Source: Macropodus opercularis (taxonomy: Eukaryota > Chordata > Actinopteri > Anabantiformes > Osphronemidae). From it: a stretch of 64,000 nt of DNA. Below the pieces are notes generated by a model. It was not told the DNA's origin. It worked only from the letters and a program-made list of their open reading frames with translations, and made no database searches. The stretch covers positions 4,230,501 to 4,294,500 of the forward strand of contig CM061098.1 in the NCBI GenBank assembly GCA_030770545.1, given 5' to 3'. Of the stretch, positions 13,901-28,900 are shown one piece after another (the first letter of the stretch is position 1; every line of letters begins with the position of its first letter). Made by a program: the position numbers and the translations under genes.

Positions 13901-14627
13901 TGTCACACTTTCAGTATGCATCCTTTCACAGCTGTAGTCTTAGCTAGTGTTCAGATCATAAACAGCACAGCACACTGGGTTAGGGCTAAAAGACCTTCAG
14001 CTGTGCGGTGAGGTGGTGAAATTGAGTAAGGAAAAATGCCAAATGCTCAGTAGAGACTTGAATGTTAAAGAATGGCCAAACAATTCTTGCTACAGTTCTT
14101 TATCATTATCTCAGAGGTTGTGGAATAAACCTCAAATGAACAGTGCTCACGTTGGAAGAATCTAACAACCAAATGTGCTTGGAGATGTGCTTCTGGTGCT
14201 TAAATTCTTATTAATGGTCGTTGTCTTTACTTTGTTTCCACTCAGTGTCCTCACACTGCTGCGCAGGATATTAACCTGCTGTATTTGTTCAGGGCTCAAT
14301 TAGACCTTACGCTGACTTTGTGCTAAGCTGCCAGGGTAATGGCTGATGTTTGTGTTCTCAACTCCTCCCGGTAACTTCTAGTGACGTTTAGGGTTTCACT
14401 ACATGTATGAAGCTCAGAGAGCTTTTTGCGCTGTTCCATTACAGAGATAATCCTCAGTACAGAGACCTTTTAGGGTCGGTTTTCATGGCAGATGAACTAC
14501 TGGTTTGGGAACATTGAGTTCCCTAATCTCGAGGTGTCATTGCCCTCGTCTGATAATCCTTAAGTGTCGAAAGCCTTGAAGTAACAGGACCATGCACTGT
14601 AGTACTGTGCTATTCAAATTGTTCAAA

Positions 14628-14652
14628 TTATAATAATAATAATAATAATAAT
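14628..14652. repeat. (AAT)n microsatellite
   Basis: About eight perfect units. Reverse-complementary to the longer (ATT)n tract that starts 29 nt downstream. Confidence 0.85.
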
Positions 14653-14678
14653 TTAAAAAAAACAATATTCTCCCACTG

Positions 14679-14681
<3 letters not shown>

Positions 14682-14755
<74 letters not shown>
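14682..14755. repeat. (ATT)n microsatellite
   Basis: About 24 perfect trinucleotide units. With the opposed (AAT)n tract upstream it forms an inverted repeat. The asparagine and tyrosine runs read through it are artefacts. Confidence 0.9.
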
Positions 14756-17715
14756 GTACAACTCTGTATAGTTTTTTTCCCATCCAGTTTGCTGAGAGTA
14801 AATAGTAAATCTAGTTTCAGTAGTAAGGCCAAGAATTTCAGCTCCTAAAGCTGATAGTAGAAGCAAAGGAAGAAGCACAAGACGAAGCAAAGGAAGAAGC
14901 ACAAGATAAATTTCTTAAGGCAGCGACAAAAACGTTTTACCTCCTTTTACCTCCAACTAAATTACTGAATACTAAATGGTACGTGGTTATTGTGAAAATT
15001 CATGTTATTTGTGAGTCCCACAAATATGTAGGTAACAAATAAATGTAAATGCCCTGAAATCCTGACACAGAAGCTTGTAGATTGCACTTTGTTTGGAGAT
15101 GTATACCCACAGAAACCATTTAAGGTAGCATCTGATCCAGCAGCTACCTCGGCGCTGCCTGTGCTTTCGAACGATTAAAGGGCAGAGGGGAGCTCTGACT
15201 ATGGCACGACACTAAGTCTGAGGGGATTTAGGCCTCTTTGGGGAAATTTATTGGATTAATCAATCTGCCAACAACTACATATGAGGATACCAACAAAACA
15301 CGATTTCAATTAAATCTGTAACCCAGAAAACTGGTAATATCCCTTTGTGTACTTAGGTTTTACATTAAGGGCAAAGTTGTTTTAATGTTGGTTTCATTTG
15401 TAGATTGTACATGTTTATGGAATAGGATTTAATTTCTGCATAGTTCTTGAAGCGTAGTAGTGACTACATTTGTGTTAATCTGTCCTCCAGTTTCCATTTG
15501 TCTTCTCTTGACAGAGGTGATGCACACTGCCTAAGTAGGTCAGGCAGCTTGTGTAACAGGCCACCATAGGGTTGAATGAATGAAAGAATGGAGCAAAGAA
15601 AGGAGTAACCTAAGAGACTTTATTCTAGCAGAAACACAAGAGTGAGGGTTGTTCTAGAAAAAAATCAAATGTACCCAAAGACAAGCACATGCTTGAGTAA
15701 ATTTAAGTAATTTGTGTGGAGAAGGTTGGCACATCTAAAATTATGCCATCATCGTAAAATCTACATTTAATGGCTTTCTTAATAAATTGTATTCAATCTG
15801 CACAGACCATTTTGTGTAATGTGATAGATATAACTGCCTGGTCCCAGGAATTAATTGAAAAAGTGCTGTATATAAGTTACCTGTCCCCTCAGAAATGCAC
15901 AGCTCTGTCATGCATTGTCTGCTTCAGTGCCTATGGAATAGACAACTGCTTAATTTCAAAATGACAATTCTTTATTCATAGTGATACTTTTTCCCAGTTT
16001 TGTCTTTTTATATTCTGTTGTGAATTATGTATTAGTTGATTTTTTTGTAGATACTACACAGCGTCCTAGATCTACAGAATTGTGCTATTAAGTAGAAGCA
16101 CTTTTTCTTTCCTCCTCTTTTCACTCGCACTCAGTTATCGTCTCATGTATTTATTACTGTCTTTCTGACTTTAAAACGCTCTCAAAAGTAGAAGTGTTGT
16201 TAATATTTTACCACGGGCCGTATTGCCGTACAGACGAGCGGAGTTGACAAAGACAGCCACAAAGGAAAGTTTTCTTTTCATCAGTTTTTTCAGACATGAA
16301 TAGACACATTCATCTTTTATTCTCACATTGTACACAAAGACATAAACTTGCGTAGTGAGATGCAGGAGCATCATCTTACTCTGCCTCATTAACATTTATA
16401 TTTACATGTGTGGCAGCTTTAAGACCTGTATGTACACACATGCAAGTGCTAAAGTGGCAGCATGTGACAGTCACACATATTGCACCAGATTCACAGTGAC
16501 AGTTTGAACATAGTCTGCTTCACATGGGCATGCAAGGACATGTAGGACACAGGCTGGCACAGCTCAATAGCCCAGTCTGTGTCACTTCAGATCTTTTGTT
16601 CACATCTCCACTAGTGCCTTGGACTAGAAAAGTGGAGTAAGGGAGGAGGAAGGTGAGAGAGACAAAGGAAAACAACCCAGCAGGGGTGAAAGTTTAATGA
16701 GACACATTTAAAACAAGAACAGGAGAAATTTATTTCTACAAGATGCATTGGTAGACTTTAGTTCTGATACCTTACACTTGTATCAGAACCAATTTAATGT
16801 GTGTGGGGGGAGTGTATCCTACCAGTCAGATTGATGTTAAACCCACAACAAAGGTTCTGTGGTCAGACCCAAACGCACGTTATTTCTCATGAGAATAAGA
16901 AGCTGAAGATATTTGATGATATTCTAGCAAACAATGTGCGTGTTCCTTTACGTTCTTTGTGGTGTAGTCCTTTGTCCTCTGTTTTGTCTCACCCGTTATC
17001 CGCTTTTATTTTCTTTCCTGTGGTTTAACCATTTGCGTGATTCATTGCATCCAATCCAGTTGCAACAGGGTCAGATTTAGCATAAACTTGTATTCATTTT
17101 GCCCAGTCCTCATTCATTGTACCTGGAAATTTTCACATGGTGAAACCTAATACTACTGGAATATTGAGTAACTGTATTCAGTTATGTTTCTCATGTAAAT
17201 CCAGGGTATTTCTTTTAAACATGCTTTATACTGCAGTGATTTTTTTTTTTAACTTTAATTGATTTTAATTTCATGTCTAAATTGGGAAAACTGTAATAGT
17301 TCCAACATGGAGGAATGTTCAGCCAGTACATCATCACATCATCATTCATCACTTGATAAATGTTTGTCACATGATGATTCATGTGTGATAAATGTTACAA
17401 AAAATGTTTTCTTCCTCTCAGTGCAACGTCATAAATTCTCATTGGTATTATAGTGTTGAAATATAAATGCCTTATTGCTTTCAGTGTGTTAGTTAATCTA
17501 CTGTGAAGAACTGCAAGAACCAGAATCCTAATGATGAATCAACAGTGATAAAATCAAAATGATATCCAGTTTTACAGGTAGCAGCTGCTGCTGTTACGTC
17601 CATCTCTTCTAGCAAACAGTTTTTTTCTAGCTAACATTCTGATAAGACCTCTGCTCCACTCTCACCTTTTATTCTTTGTGTTGGCTCCTTTTTTCCCCTC
17701 CTCATTCTTCTTCAG

Positions 17716-17868
17716 CGTAGCTACAAGGGAATCCTGCTAGAGGGATTTGCGGTCCGTCAATGAGGAACTACCGGCTCATCTTCTGCCACAACCTGAAGCA
17801 GCCATAGATGGTTCGGTGGTTCACTGGCTAGGGGAGGAGAGGATAGGACACACTTTTACTGCTACACG
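17716..17868 (+). other. fam13b: fam13b untranslated exon 2
   Basis: Bounded by a pyrimidine-rich acceptor (TTCTTCAG|CG) and a consensus donor (CACG|GTGAGT). No long frame is open, so it is read as 5' UTR. It carries two abutting short upstream ORFs, 17,760-17,807 and 17,808-17,831, the stop of the first touching the ATG of the second. Assignment rests on splice signals and position between the CpG-rich promoter and the first coding exon. Confidence 0.55.
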
Positions 17869-19712
<1,844 letters not shown>

Positions 19713-19925
19713 ACGTAAGGTCTTGGCGGGGTTGTGCTTAGGAGGAGGAGGAGGAGGCCATGAGGAAGAGCGTGTCACCGTTGCCAGGCAATGAGGGCGG
19801 GAGCGCAGCTAGCACCACACGAGTTTTTGGCGTTCCTTTAGAGGAGGTGACACGCACACACACAATCAGTGGCCATGAGGTTCCTGCACTGGTGAAACAC
19901 ATCGTTGACTACATTGAGGAGCATG
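19713..19925 (+). CDS. fam13b: fam13b coding exon 1 with leader (residues 1-55)
   Basis: The acceptor is at 19,711-19,712, and 47 nt of leader precede the ATG at 19,760. It encodes MRKS... and the start of the RhoGAP region (VPALVKHIVDYIEEHG). The donor CATG|GTGAGT leaves phase 1. The GGAGGAGGAGGAGG purine run lies just before the ATG. Confidence 0.9.
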
Positions 19926-22900
19926 GTGAGTGAGACTCAATATGCTCAAAATGCAAAATATGTAAAAGCATCCATTAAAATGTTGATGTTATAAGCTGGT
20001 TTTATCCAAGATTCATAAAATCAGACGTAACACGTTAAAATAAATGACTGTTAATCAATGCTTATGAGGCCACTGCAAAAAAAAAAAAATCAGTACGCAC
20101 ATAAATATAGATAACTAATAATAACCTGTAGCTCACTACAGTATATTCATGTTACTCATAAACACCCACATATGTGGTGAATGCCGTGACACACATCCTT
20201 GCAGAAAAATAATATAGAATTTTATTATAATTTCCTTTGCTACTTTCTAAATAAAATCAACAAAATTAATACAAATAAAACAATTGTAAATACTAACAAC
20301 AAATTATTAATAAGGGCTTAATTTAGTGTTTAGTTTTTAAGACATATTGTTTTTTAACGTTTAACAAACATGCTGATTACAGTGTTACAATTAATATCAC
20401 AAGTTTATACCAAAGAGTGTAAAAAATATTTGTTATCGTTATCTTCTGCGAGGGTTTAACATCATGAAGCTTTGATTTGTTACAATACACTTTTTAACTA
20501 CTTTTGCACTTCTGTGCTTTGAATTACACAATTTGTCTCTTTCATCATCTGAAGTCTATTACAGCTAATTGCTTTCTGTGATGTCTCGCTCTCCCAAACA
20601 CGCCCAGCTACTGTTGACCTGTCATGACTGCCGTTGCATCATGATAAACCAAAATATGTTGTTAGCGGAGCTCCAGTTTGTGTGATAAGATCAACTCTGA
20701 ATGGACCGACAGACACGGGCCGCTTGCTTCAGTATTACATAACTGTTCCATCAACCGCAGCTTCACTTGTGCAAACATGGGGGATTAACAGTGAAGAGAG
20801 GAACCTGCCAGAGTGCTGGCCCCAGGCCTTTGCCAGGTACCCTCTGGAGCGTTCCACATTATTTTGATGTCATCCATCTTTTAATAGCAAGCTGAGATTT
20901 GGAGGTGATACTGATGTTTGTTTAAATACTAGAATAAAGCTTCACCTCTCATAAGCAGGCAGTTTGGGTGACCTAAAACCAAATCGACCATATGCGGTTA
21001 TGTAATACGATTTTAATCCTTCCGGGCTCTGCTGGCATATTAATTATAGCAATTCTGCCAGTTCAAAAGTTCTTCAGCCAGTGAAAGGCTTTAATCTCTC
21101 TTTTCAAAGTTGTACATGCTGCCCGGGGTCTTAATGGAAGCAGGAGTTTGAAAATAAGCAATAATTATATATATATTGAAGAAAAAGCAGTGGCCTCTGA
21201 GACAGATTAAAGTCTGTATGCTGTGAGATATGGACAACTGCTTTGGGCATTTCAGATGAAAGTGAGGTTTTAAACAACACTTTGACTATAGTTACCAAAA
21301 TTTTACGTTCAAGCTTTTTACTTTGTTACTTAAATATATTTGTTGAGGTGAGTCAATCAAAAACAACGTGAATTACTTGTTCTTCTTCCCCAGCGATTCT
21401 GTCGTCAGTACCTTGACCCTTACTGTTAGTGTTCAACATCTTGTCTTTACACACATTAGGATATATTACATATACATTATAAATAAAAAATATAAATAAA
21501 CATACATAAAAACAAACTCAAAGAATTCTAGTTGCTTATGTAGATAATAAGACATGTAGTTGTATAAGCAGAACATCTCCATCATCAAACACGTTTTTAG
21601 GATGATTCATGCCACAACACGTTACATAATGCAAAACCTAGCATTAAACAGAATGAATAAAAACCTTGTGATGCAAAGGAGAAAAAATGTAATAACATAA
21701 ACAAAAAGTGTTATGAAACTTGTCCAAGCCTTGACAGGACATTCTGTGCTGTTGATTTATCCTTTAATCACCAACACTCGGCGATGTTGTCGCACTTAGA
21801 GGTGATTACCATCCGTGTGGTCATACTTGTTCATTGGACCTGTCTCTTCATGCAGATAAGATAAGGGAGGAGACCATGCTGATACACAGATCCTTTTACT
21901 TTTAGGCTTATGGGTTCCATTGCAACGCCTGGTTCCTTTATATGGATGCATTTAGACACACAAAAGCAAAAACAATATGTCAATGCACTATAATCACGTT
22001 TTCTTTAATCATCTGTCAAATACAGAAGCCTTTTCACAAATTTAGAGAACAAATGATTTATCATTTTTGTATAATCCCTAATATACGAGACAGTGTTTAT
22101 TTCAGAATCTTTGGTGACTCCCAAGTTGAGAAATATCATATGACCTCACTGTATTCACCAGGTAGTAATTATACACCATTAGCTAGACTAACAGAAAAGC
22201 CACTTAACAGTGTAAACAATGGAAGCCAGACACAAACGCTGTCGTTGGTTCTTGATATAACTGAATCGATATGATGTTAAGGGATTGGTAAACATATAGT
22301 TACTATTTATTTATTGTATGTGTCATCAGGTCATCTGGACCTGGAGGGGCTCTTCCTGGTTAATGGGAATGCAGAGAGGGTGGATTGGCTCCGTCAGCGC
22401 TATGACAGAGGTGAGGAGGTGGACCTGGAGAAGGAGGCAGACCTGGCATCAGCGGTCAGTTTGCTCCGACTCTTCCTGCAGGAGCTTCCTGAGCCTGTTA
22501 TCCCAACGGCAATACAAGGACACATACTACAGCTACACCAAGGTGTGTGACAAGGACATTTTAATTTCTAATACATTTTTTTTATTTGTCTTTGGGTTAT
22601 TCACTCGATGATTGAAATAAGCACAACCAACGTGTGGAAATGTAAAAGTTGTTTTGTTCAAAGCACAAGTTGATGTTTGTTCAACATCCTTAGATTACAG
22701 CAATGAAGAGGAGCTGTATAGAAACCTGAAGTACCTGCTGCAGCAGCTTCCCCAGCTGAACTATGGCCTGCTTCGTTTTCTGTGCCGCTTCCTGGCCAGC
22801 GTGGCATCACTTCAGCAGGAGAACTGGAACATCGGGGCACTGGCCGCTGTCTTTGGACCAGATATCTTCCAGTAAGATTCCCAGATATGTAGAAATATAA

Positions 22901-25900
22901 ATGACTTAGATTTACAACATTATTATACAGTTTTGCACTGTTTTATCCAATTGGGAGTATTACAGATACAGACAGAAGTTCTCCTGCATGGGTTTATTTA
23001 CTTAATAAACCTGTTAACATGTAGTCGTGTTGTCTGCAGTCTGTCAACAGAAGGAGAGGACCTTCGTGACCAGGAGTCTGTCAGCAGAGTCTTGGCCGAG
23101 CTATTGGACAACCAGGAGGGTGTCTTTGACTCCGATGACGAGGACGTCTCCACTACTAACGACTTTAGCTCTATCAATGAACAGGTAATGGCCTTTCCTT
23201 GTTGTTCTACATAGAAAGTAATACTGAACTTAACACTTTCACATTTTCTTCAGTATAATATAGTTTCACTCACTCATTCTTAACTCCTGCTGAAATCTGT
23301 TTGTTCTGCCACAGGGGTGAGTTCTTCTTTTTTTTTATCAACTCTTCTTCCAACCCTAGGGGTGTTTGTAATTATTTGTTTTACAGCAATCTGAAGTTTG
23401 TCTGTAACATCAGGCTGTATGATAAATGCCTAACTGACACTGATTGGAAAATAAAAGTACAATAAGTTGTACAATAAACAATAGAAGAGAAAACGGAACA
23501 TAATGAAGACATTGTTCCAAAGCTCTTTGTGTGATTTGGGGGAAAGCATTGAATATGAATTCCAAAGAATTCAGAATTCCTTACATAATAGCAAAGCATT
23601 TGTACAAAGCATCAAAATGTTCTTTGTGTCTCTGCTCTTGGATTCAGAAACCAGAATGTAAAATGTAGCTTGGCCAGGGTCAGGGGTGAAATTCCTAATG
23701 GGTCGATGCAGAGAACAACAGACAAACCCTTCTATAACAAGAAAAAGATTTCATTTTGGGTATGACATCAGAATGTGCGGCAAACTAACGTGTGCTTTGA
23801 GGTATATCGACATCCAGAGACTGTAAAGGTCTTTTACTATGTAGTGCAACATTTGATTTGGGACTCATTAAAACCGTACCGTACTATTCTATGTTCATAA
23901 CTACACATTCCAGTCACCGTCTTACTGAATACAGATAACTAGCAGACTTAACAAACTCTGAGGAATTTCCCCTGTTGCCCAGCAACACAACCTCACCATC
24001 AGCCCAACAAAGAGCAGCAGGGTTAATGTTTTACTTTACAGCCTGTGTTATTATATGATGCCACATAAACAAGCAAAGTAAGAAGGACCTGATGCTTTAT
24101 TTGCTGCTCTGATGCTTATTTACTCTTAAATCCTGCTGCCTTTGAGATTTGATTGTTCTTCAGTAGAGACACTGTAAAGAAAATGGTATTATGTCAAAGT
24201 CTAAACTGCTCTTCCACCTGCCTTATGTTTCTCTAAGGTCTAAAACCAGTGTTGCTAAAAAGAAAATGAATAAGTTTGAAACTTTTCTACTTATAACATA
24301 AAAGTAAAGTAGAATTTATTTCCCCATGAAACTCCTTGACTGTCACTTTTACTTATTTCCAGTTTTTCTTGCTTTCTGCCATTATGTGCCATTATATAAG
24401 TTATTGGTTGATGTCACATCAATGAAATTATAAAATCTCAATAAAATAAGCTAAAGAACAATGAGCAGAAAAACAATGAGAGGCGTTTGTGAAGACAAAT
24501 CATCTGTGCATCTCTCCTTGTGTCTTTATGTAATCGAGAGGGCAAACATGTGGGTGGTTAAGAGAGAGGAAGGAGAGGGAGACAGGAAGATGGGGGAGAA
24601 ATGATGAGAGTGCACAGAGTGGAAAAAAAGAAACTGAAGCTAGCAGTGATGTAACAAGTGCTGTGAACAAATGGGGTAAGGCTGTTTCTAACCTAAAAAT
24701 ATACCACTTACACTGATAACGTAAATATAGTTTGGGTTTTTAGGCAAATTCTGTGCAAACTGTGAGGCTGCGTTTTGTAAACAGGCAACAGAATTATTGT
24801 TAACAGAGCTGTTGTCTCAGAGTGATGACAATGTTGAATCTCATCTCTGTGCGTTCAGTAATGAGCACCGTGATGTTTTTGGTTCAGTTTTTCACAAAGG
24901 CCACACTGTTGGCAAGTCAGTTTTGATTTTCTGGATGCATACCAGGCAGAAAACACACAAATCACATCCTGCAGATTAGGAAGCAATCCATTTGTTTTCT
25001 ATTAGAAAAGGAGCAGCAGTGCAGAAACCAGTATGTAGTGAACATGAAAGTGTAAAGAATGGCCCCATGGTCTTTGTTTTAGAGCCACTGTTAATCAATA
25101 ATGTAATAAATAAACATGGATTGTTGATGATTTGCAGCCTCCGAGGAAAAACCATGTATAGCTGTTCTCAAATAGTGTTATCACTGCTTATTGAACAAGC
25201 ATGTCACATCATATATGCAGCACATGGTCACACGTGTCTGCATTACAAAGCCATCAAGTTAAATGCTAGGAATCCAGCAATCTTACCCATTAAGTGCTTG
25301 AAAATGTTGCAGTGGCAGCTTAACCGGTCTTTGGTCTGTTGACTTAATGAATTTGCCTCTTGCTGAATGCCTTATTTTCCAGGTCTGTTAGTTTAACCTT
25401 GGCAGAAGAATTAATCAGACTGTCTTATTATCTCATATGTGTCAAATTCTTTTGAAGATGAGCCTCTTACCAGAGTGAGTGCATTAAAAATAAGAGAGGA
25501 GCAGCCTATATACAGTGGGTGGGGGTATCTACACCTATATGATACTGTGTCACAGTAGCCATAACCTATTTAAGTTTGAACGCTGAGTTACAGTATTTGA
25601 TGAGGTGGTGGCCTGGATGGCAATTCTCTGTAATGGGACACAAGATGAACACACACACACTTATTTTTTTTCATCTGAAGTTTAAAAGTGCACAGCTCCG
25701 CTGTTGATTTATTTGTTTTTCATGAGTGGCTGGAGAGAATATGAATGTCTGCATAACTGTTTTTTGGAGGTTAGGAAAAAAGCTTGGTCACACACCCACT
25801 CACTCCAGGAACGTTAGGCCAGAGGGCTTGTCTCTAGTGGTACTCCTGGAAGTAAACAGGGCAGTCACACACACAAGGATGAGAAGAGATTGAACAGTAA

Positions 25901-28900
25901 ACACTAACTTAAGACAAATGTGAACATTAGTATACAGTGTTTATTTTCTCAAAAATGAGAAGAAAAAAATCTCTAATTTCATTTATTACTCGTTTGTGAC
26001 TGTAATTCAGTTTAGTAAGTAAAGTGCCAGAAAAAAAAGGGAAAACTAAAAAAACCCAAAACATACAGGTCGATACAATATTGACATAAGTTTATGATGT
26101 AACAATGTCCTGTATGTCTGTGTGTCCTTGATCTTACCGGTGATTAAACTCTTAAAATAGTGTTCTAGGATTGATTCTGCTTTGTGTACAGAGCTGCAGA
26201 ACTGAGCCATATAACAATAGCCAAAACAAATAGCAAAGACTAAGTATACTATTCAACAATTAGACACCCAACGCTCCAACACTCCTTTGCTTACAGAAAA
26301 AAGAACCTAGAGGTCAAAAGTAGATTAAAACTGAAAGAAAATCTGTAATAAAATCACTAATTTCACCTCATTTCTGCCAAATTGTTCCAGTAATGAAATA
26401 ATAATAATTCCTTAACAGACAGAAGGGGGTGTACAATAGAGCTAATACCAAAGTTAGGTTACAGTAGAAGATTTGCTGTCACTTGCTCTGTGTTCTTGGC
26501 CCACTGGCAGGACAACAAACTAATGATGTCAAAGAAGTTCGTTGTTTTCTCACTTTTTCTGAACCTCAGGGCCAAGGTCAAGGCTTTCCTGGCCTGTCTT
26601 TGTACGCACTCTGGCCAACAAAATACACACAAACATGGAAACTCACAGTGAAACGCACATCAGCTTTTCAGACTGTGTGAATTGCAACTTAACGTGATTA
26701 ACATTTTCCACAGTCTTGAATAAGGGGATAATATTTCTATCCCTGTGAATGACAATGTCAGGTCATCGTGATGGAGGATTTATCTACTCTTATCCTCTAA
26801 TGTTGTTACATCACCTCAAAGTCTTTGTAATAAAAGCACAGCTTTGATCATATTCACTGCTCTGTTCGTGCCAGTAGCCCAGGGGACAGTTACACATTCA
26901 ACCTTCATTGCTCATTAAGTCAACTCCTGCATGTTAATGTGTGTATTCAGGAGAACCTTGGTATTTACAGTGGCACTTAGGTTCATTTCTCCACATAACT
27001 TAGTGGTGACCTTGACATGAATATGAAAATGTTCTTATTAGAACATACGTAAAGTACGTAAAGTAAAAATTATGGCAGCATAGTTTGTAACATATTCTAA
27101 TGCAATACTTACAAGTTAAAGTTGTCATTAGTGTATAAGGTCTACTTCTTCTATTATGTAATTTGTTATGTGATGATTATGGGTACATTGCTGAGCCAAC
27201 ATAAAAAATAAAATCACTGAGCCCTTCCTTAAACCCTTCACCCCTCTTCTCTTTCTTGCCCAAGCTCACTCCTCCATCTGTTTTATAGATACTTTTTTCA
27301 AGTATAGATACTTTTCTTTGTCTCTCCTTTCATGACATATTATATTTGTATTGCTTGGTCCTTGAGGGATTAGGGATTATTAATATTTAGCTCCCAGTTA
27401 CATAAATCCTGCAAATATAGACGGTCAAATGTAGCTGCAACATCAAAAGGTTTTTTTTAAAGATCACCAATCTCAAAACATCTCTTACATAAGGTCACCT
27501 TGTAGCCACATAATGAAAGTAAATCTTTAAATGAGCTATGGCCATTAACATTATGGACAACCCAAAAATCTGGACATTATTCTTGCAACTAGGAAATTCT
27601 GGGAACTGGAAACCAGACCCCTTTTTTATTTATTTAAATAAGCATACCCTCATTTTCTTTTTGTCTTTTGTTGTATCTGGCATTGTTTTTATTTAACACT
27701 CCAATCTATTAATTATTATTTTTATTTTTGATTAACTTGAGAGAAGCTAATGTAGGCTTTGATTATGCCTGGGAGTCTTTACATGATTTTCTTTTCTAGC
27801 TGTGACCTTTTTTTATGCTTGATGTTTGTCTACAGATCACAGAGCTGTTGGATGATGAGAAGTGTGAGGCAGAATGCGAAGAGCTGCCTCAGGACGGTGA
27901 GGAGTGTCCCACCTCCTCTGTCTCAGTACAGTGCACGAATACTGATGGAAGTCTTGCAGCCAGGTGAGAGATAACTGCTGAAAGGTACATTATTGTAAGA
28001 GGTATTCAACTAAACGTTTAAACGTTTAAAAGACACTCAGCCCACTTATTAACAAATCTAAAATGCTTCCACTGCACCCCAGAGCCAGACTGGGATGTTT
28101 TAGTTGTCTGATGTCGTAGTGAACCAGCATAATGAGAACTTGATTACTTACTTGGACATACACAGCTTTTGCCCTGGCCCATTGGTCCTCTGTAGCTGGT
28201 CAGACACCCACACTGATGCTCAGGTAGACAAGATAATGATGCTCCTTCTCAAGTTCCTCTAATTTGTCAGTTACTGAGCACTACCCTTTAACCACAATAG
28301 ATGGACATCCACATCAGGGACTTTTCTTGCGTACTGTATGTGGCGCGGATATGAAGTGAGCAGAGTGTTGATCATGTGGGAATGATGATAGGAATTCAAA
28401 TAAGCAAAGAGCAGACTAGGAATAGAACATTTGAAGTTAAATAGTATTTACAGCATGATAGAAGCGGTGACTGGTAAAAAGGTGGTTTTGTGTTCTAGAA
28501 AAACAAATAGTGTCAACATTTTTTTATTTTCTTATCTGGTTTGTGCTGTTTCACACTAAACACATACATGTGCAAAGTCTGTGACAGTGTGTTTTCATTC
28601 AGCTCAGCCACTTCCCTGATCTCTGAACGAAAGTTATTTATCTTTTCCTTCCATTCTCCTACTTTCCCTTACCTGTATGTGTAGATATAAGTTGAAGATT
28701 TTTGGTTTGAGGACATGTGCTTTTGTTTTAAACCCTTTCCTGTCTCACACCCTGAGACTCTGGATTACATTTTGCTGTAATCCAAAACTGTAACTGCACA
28801 TTGTTAAATAAACAGGGCAGATGCAGGGCCATAAATCAGCCCATCTTGTTTAGGCCGTGCTGCTGTACGTATGTGGGTCCAGGTCATGCCGCCAGGCCTG

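Larger units (their letters stand above)
5730..17715 (+). other. fam13b: fam13b first intron (about 12 kb)
   Basis: CpG-rich to about 6,400, then AT-rich and CpG-poor. It contains an (AATTG)n tract near 7,917 and opposed (AAT)n/(ATT)n tracts near 14,630-14,755. No convincing coding exon, RNA gene or intact transposon was recognised. Confidence 0.5.

Noticed and set aside
14537..14902. Minus-strand frame with poly-Asn and poly-Tyr
   Set aside because: Translation of the (AAT)n/(ATT)n tracts.
24992..25342. 116-codon plus-strand frame in a fam13b intron
   Set aside because: Composition is low in information, there are no splice signals matching a gene, and no family is recognised.
25511..25545. 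Sequence resembling the end of a Tc1/mariner terminal repeat (ACAGTGGGT)
   Set aside because: Similarity is confined to about nine bases, and no partner inverted repeat or transposase was found.
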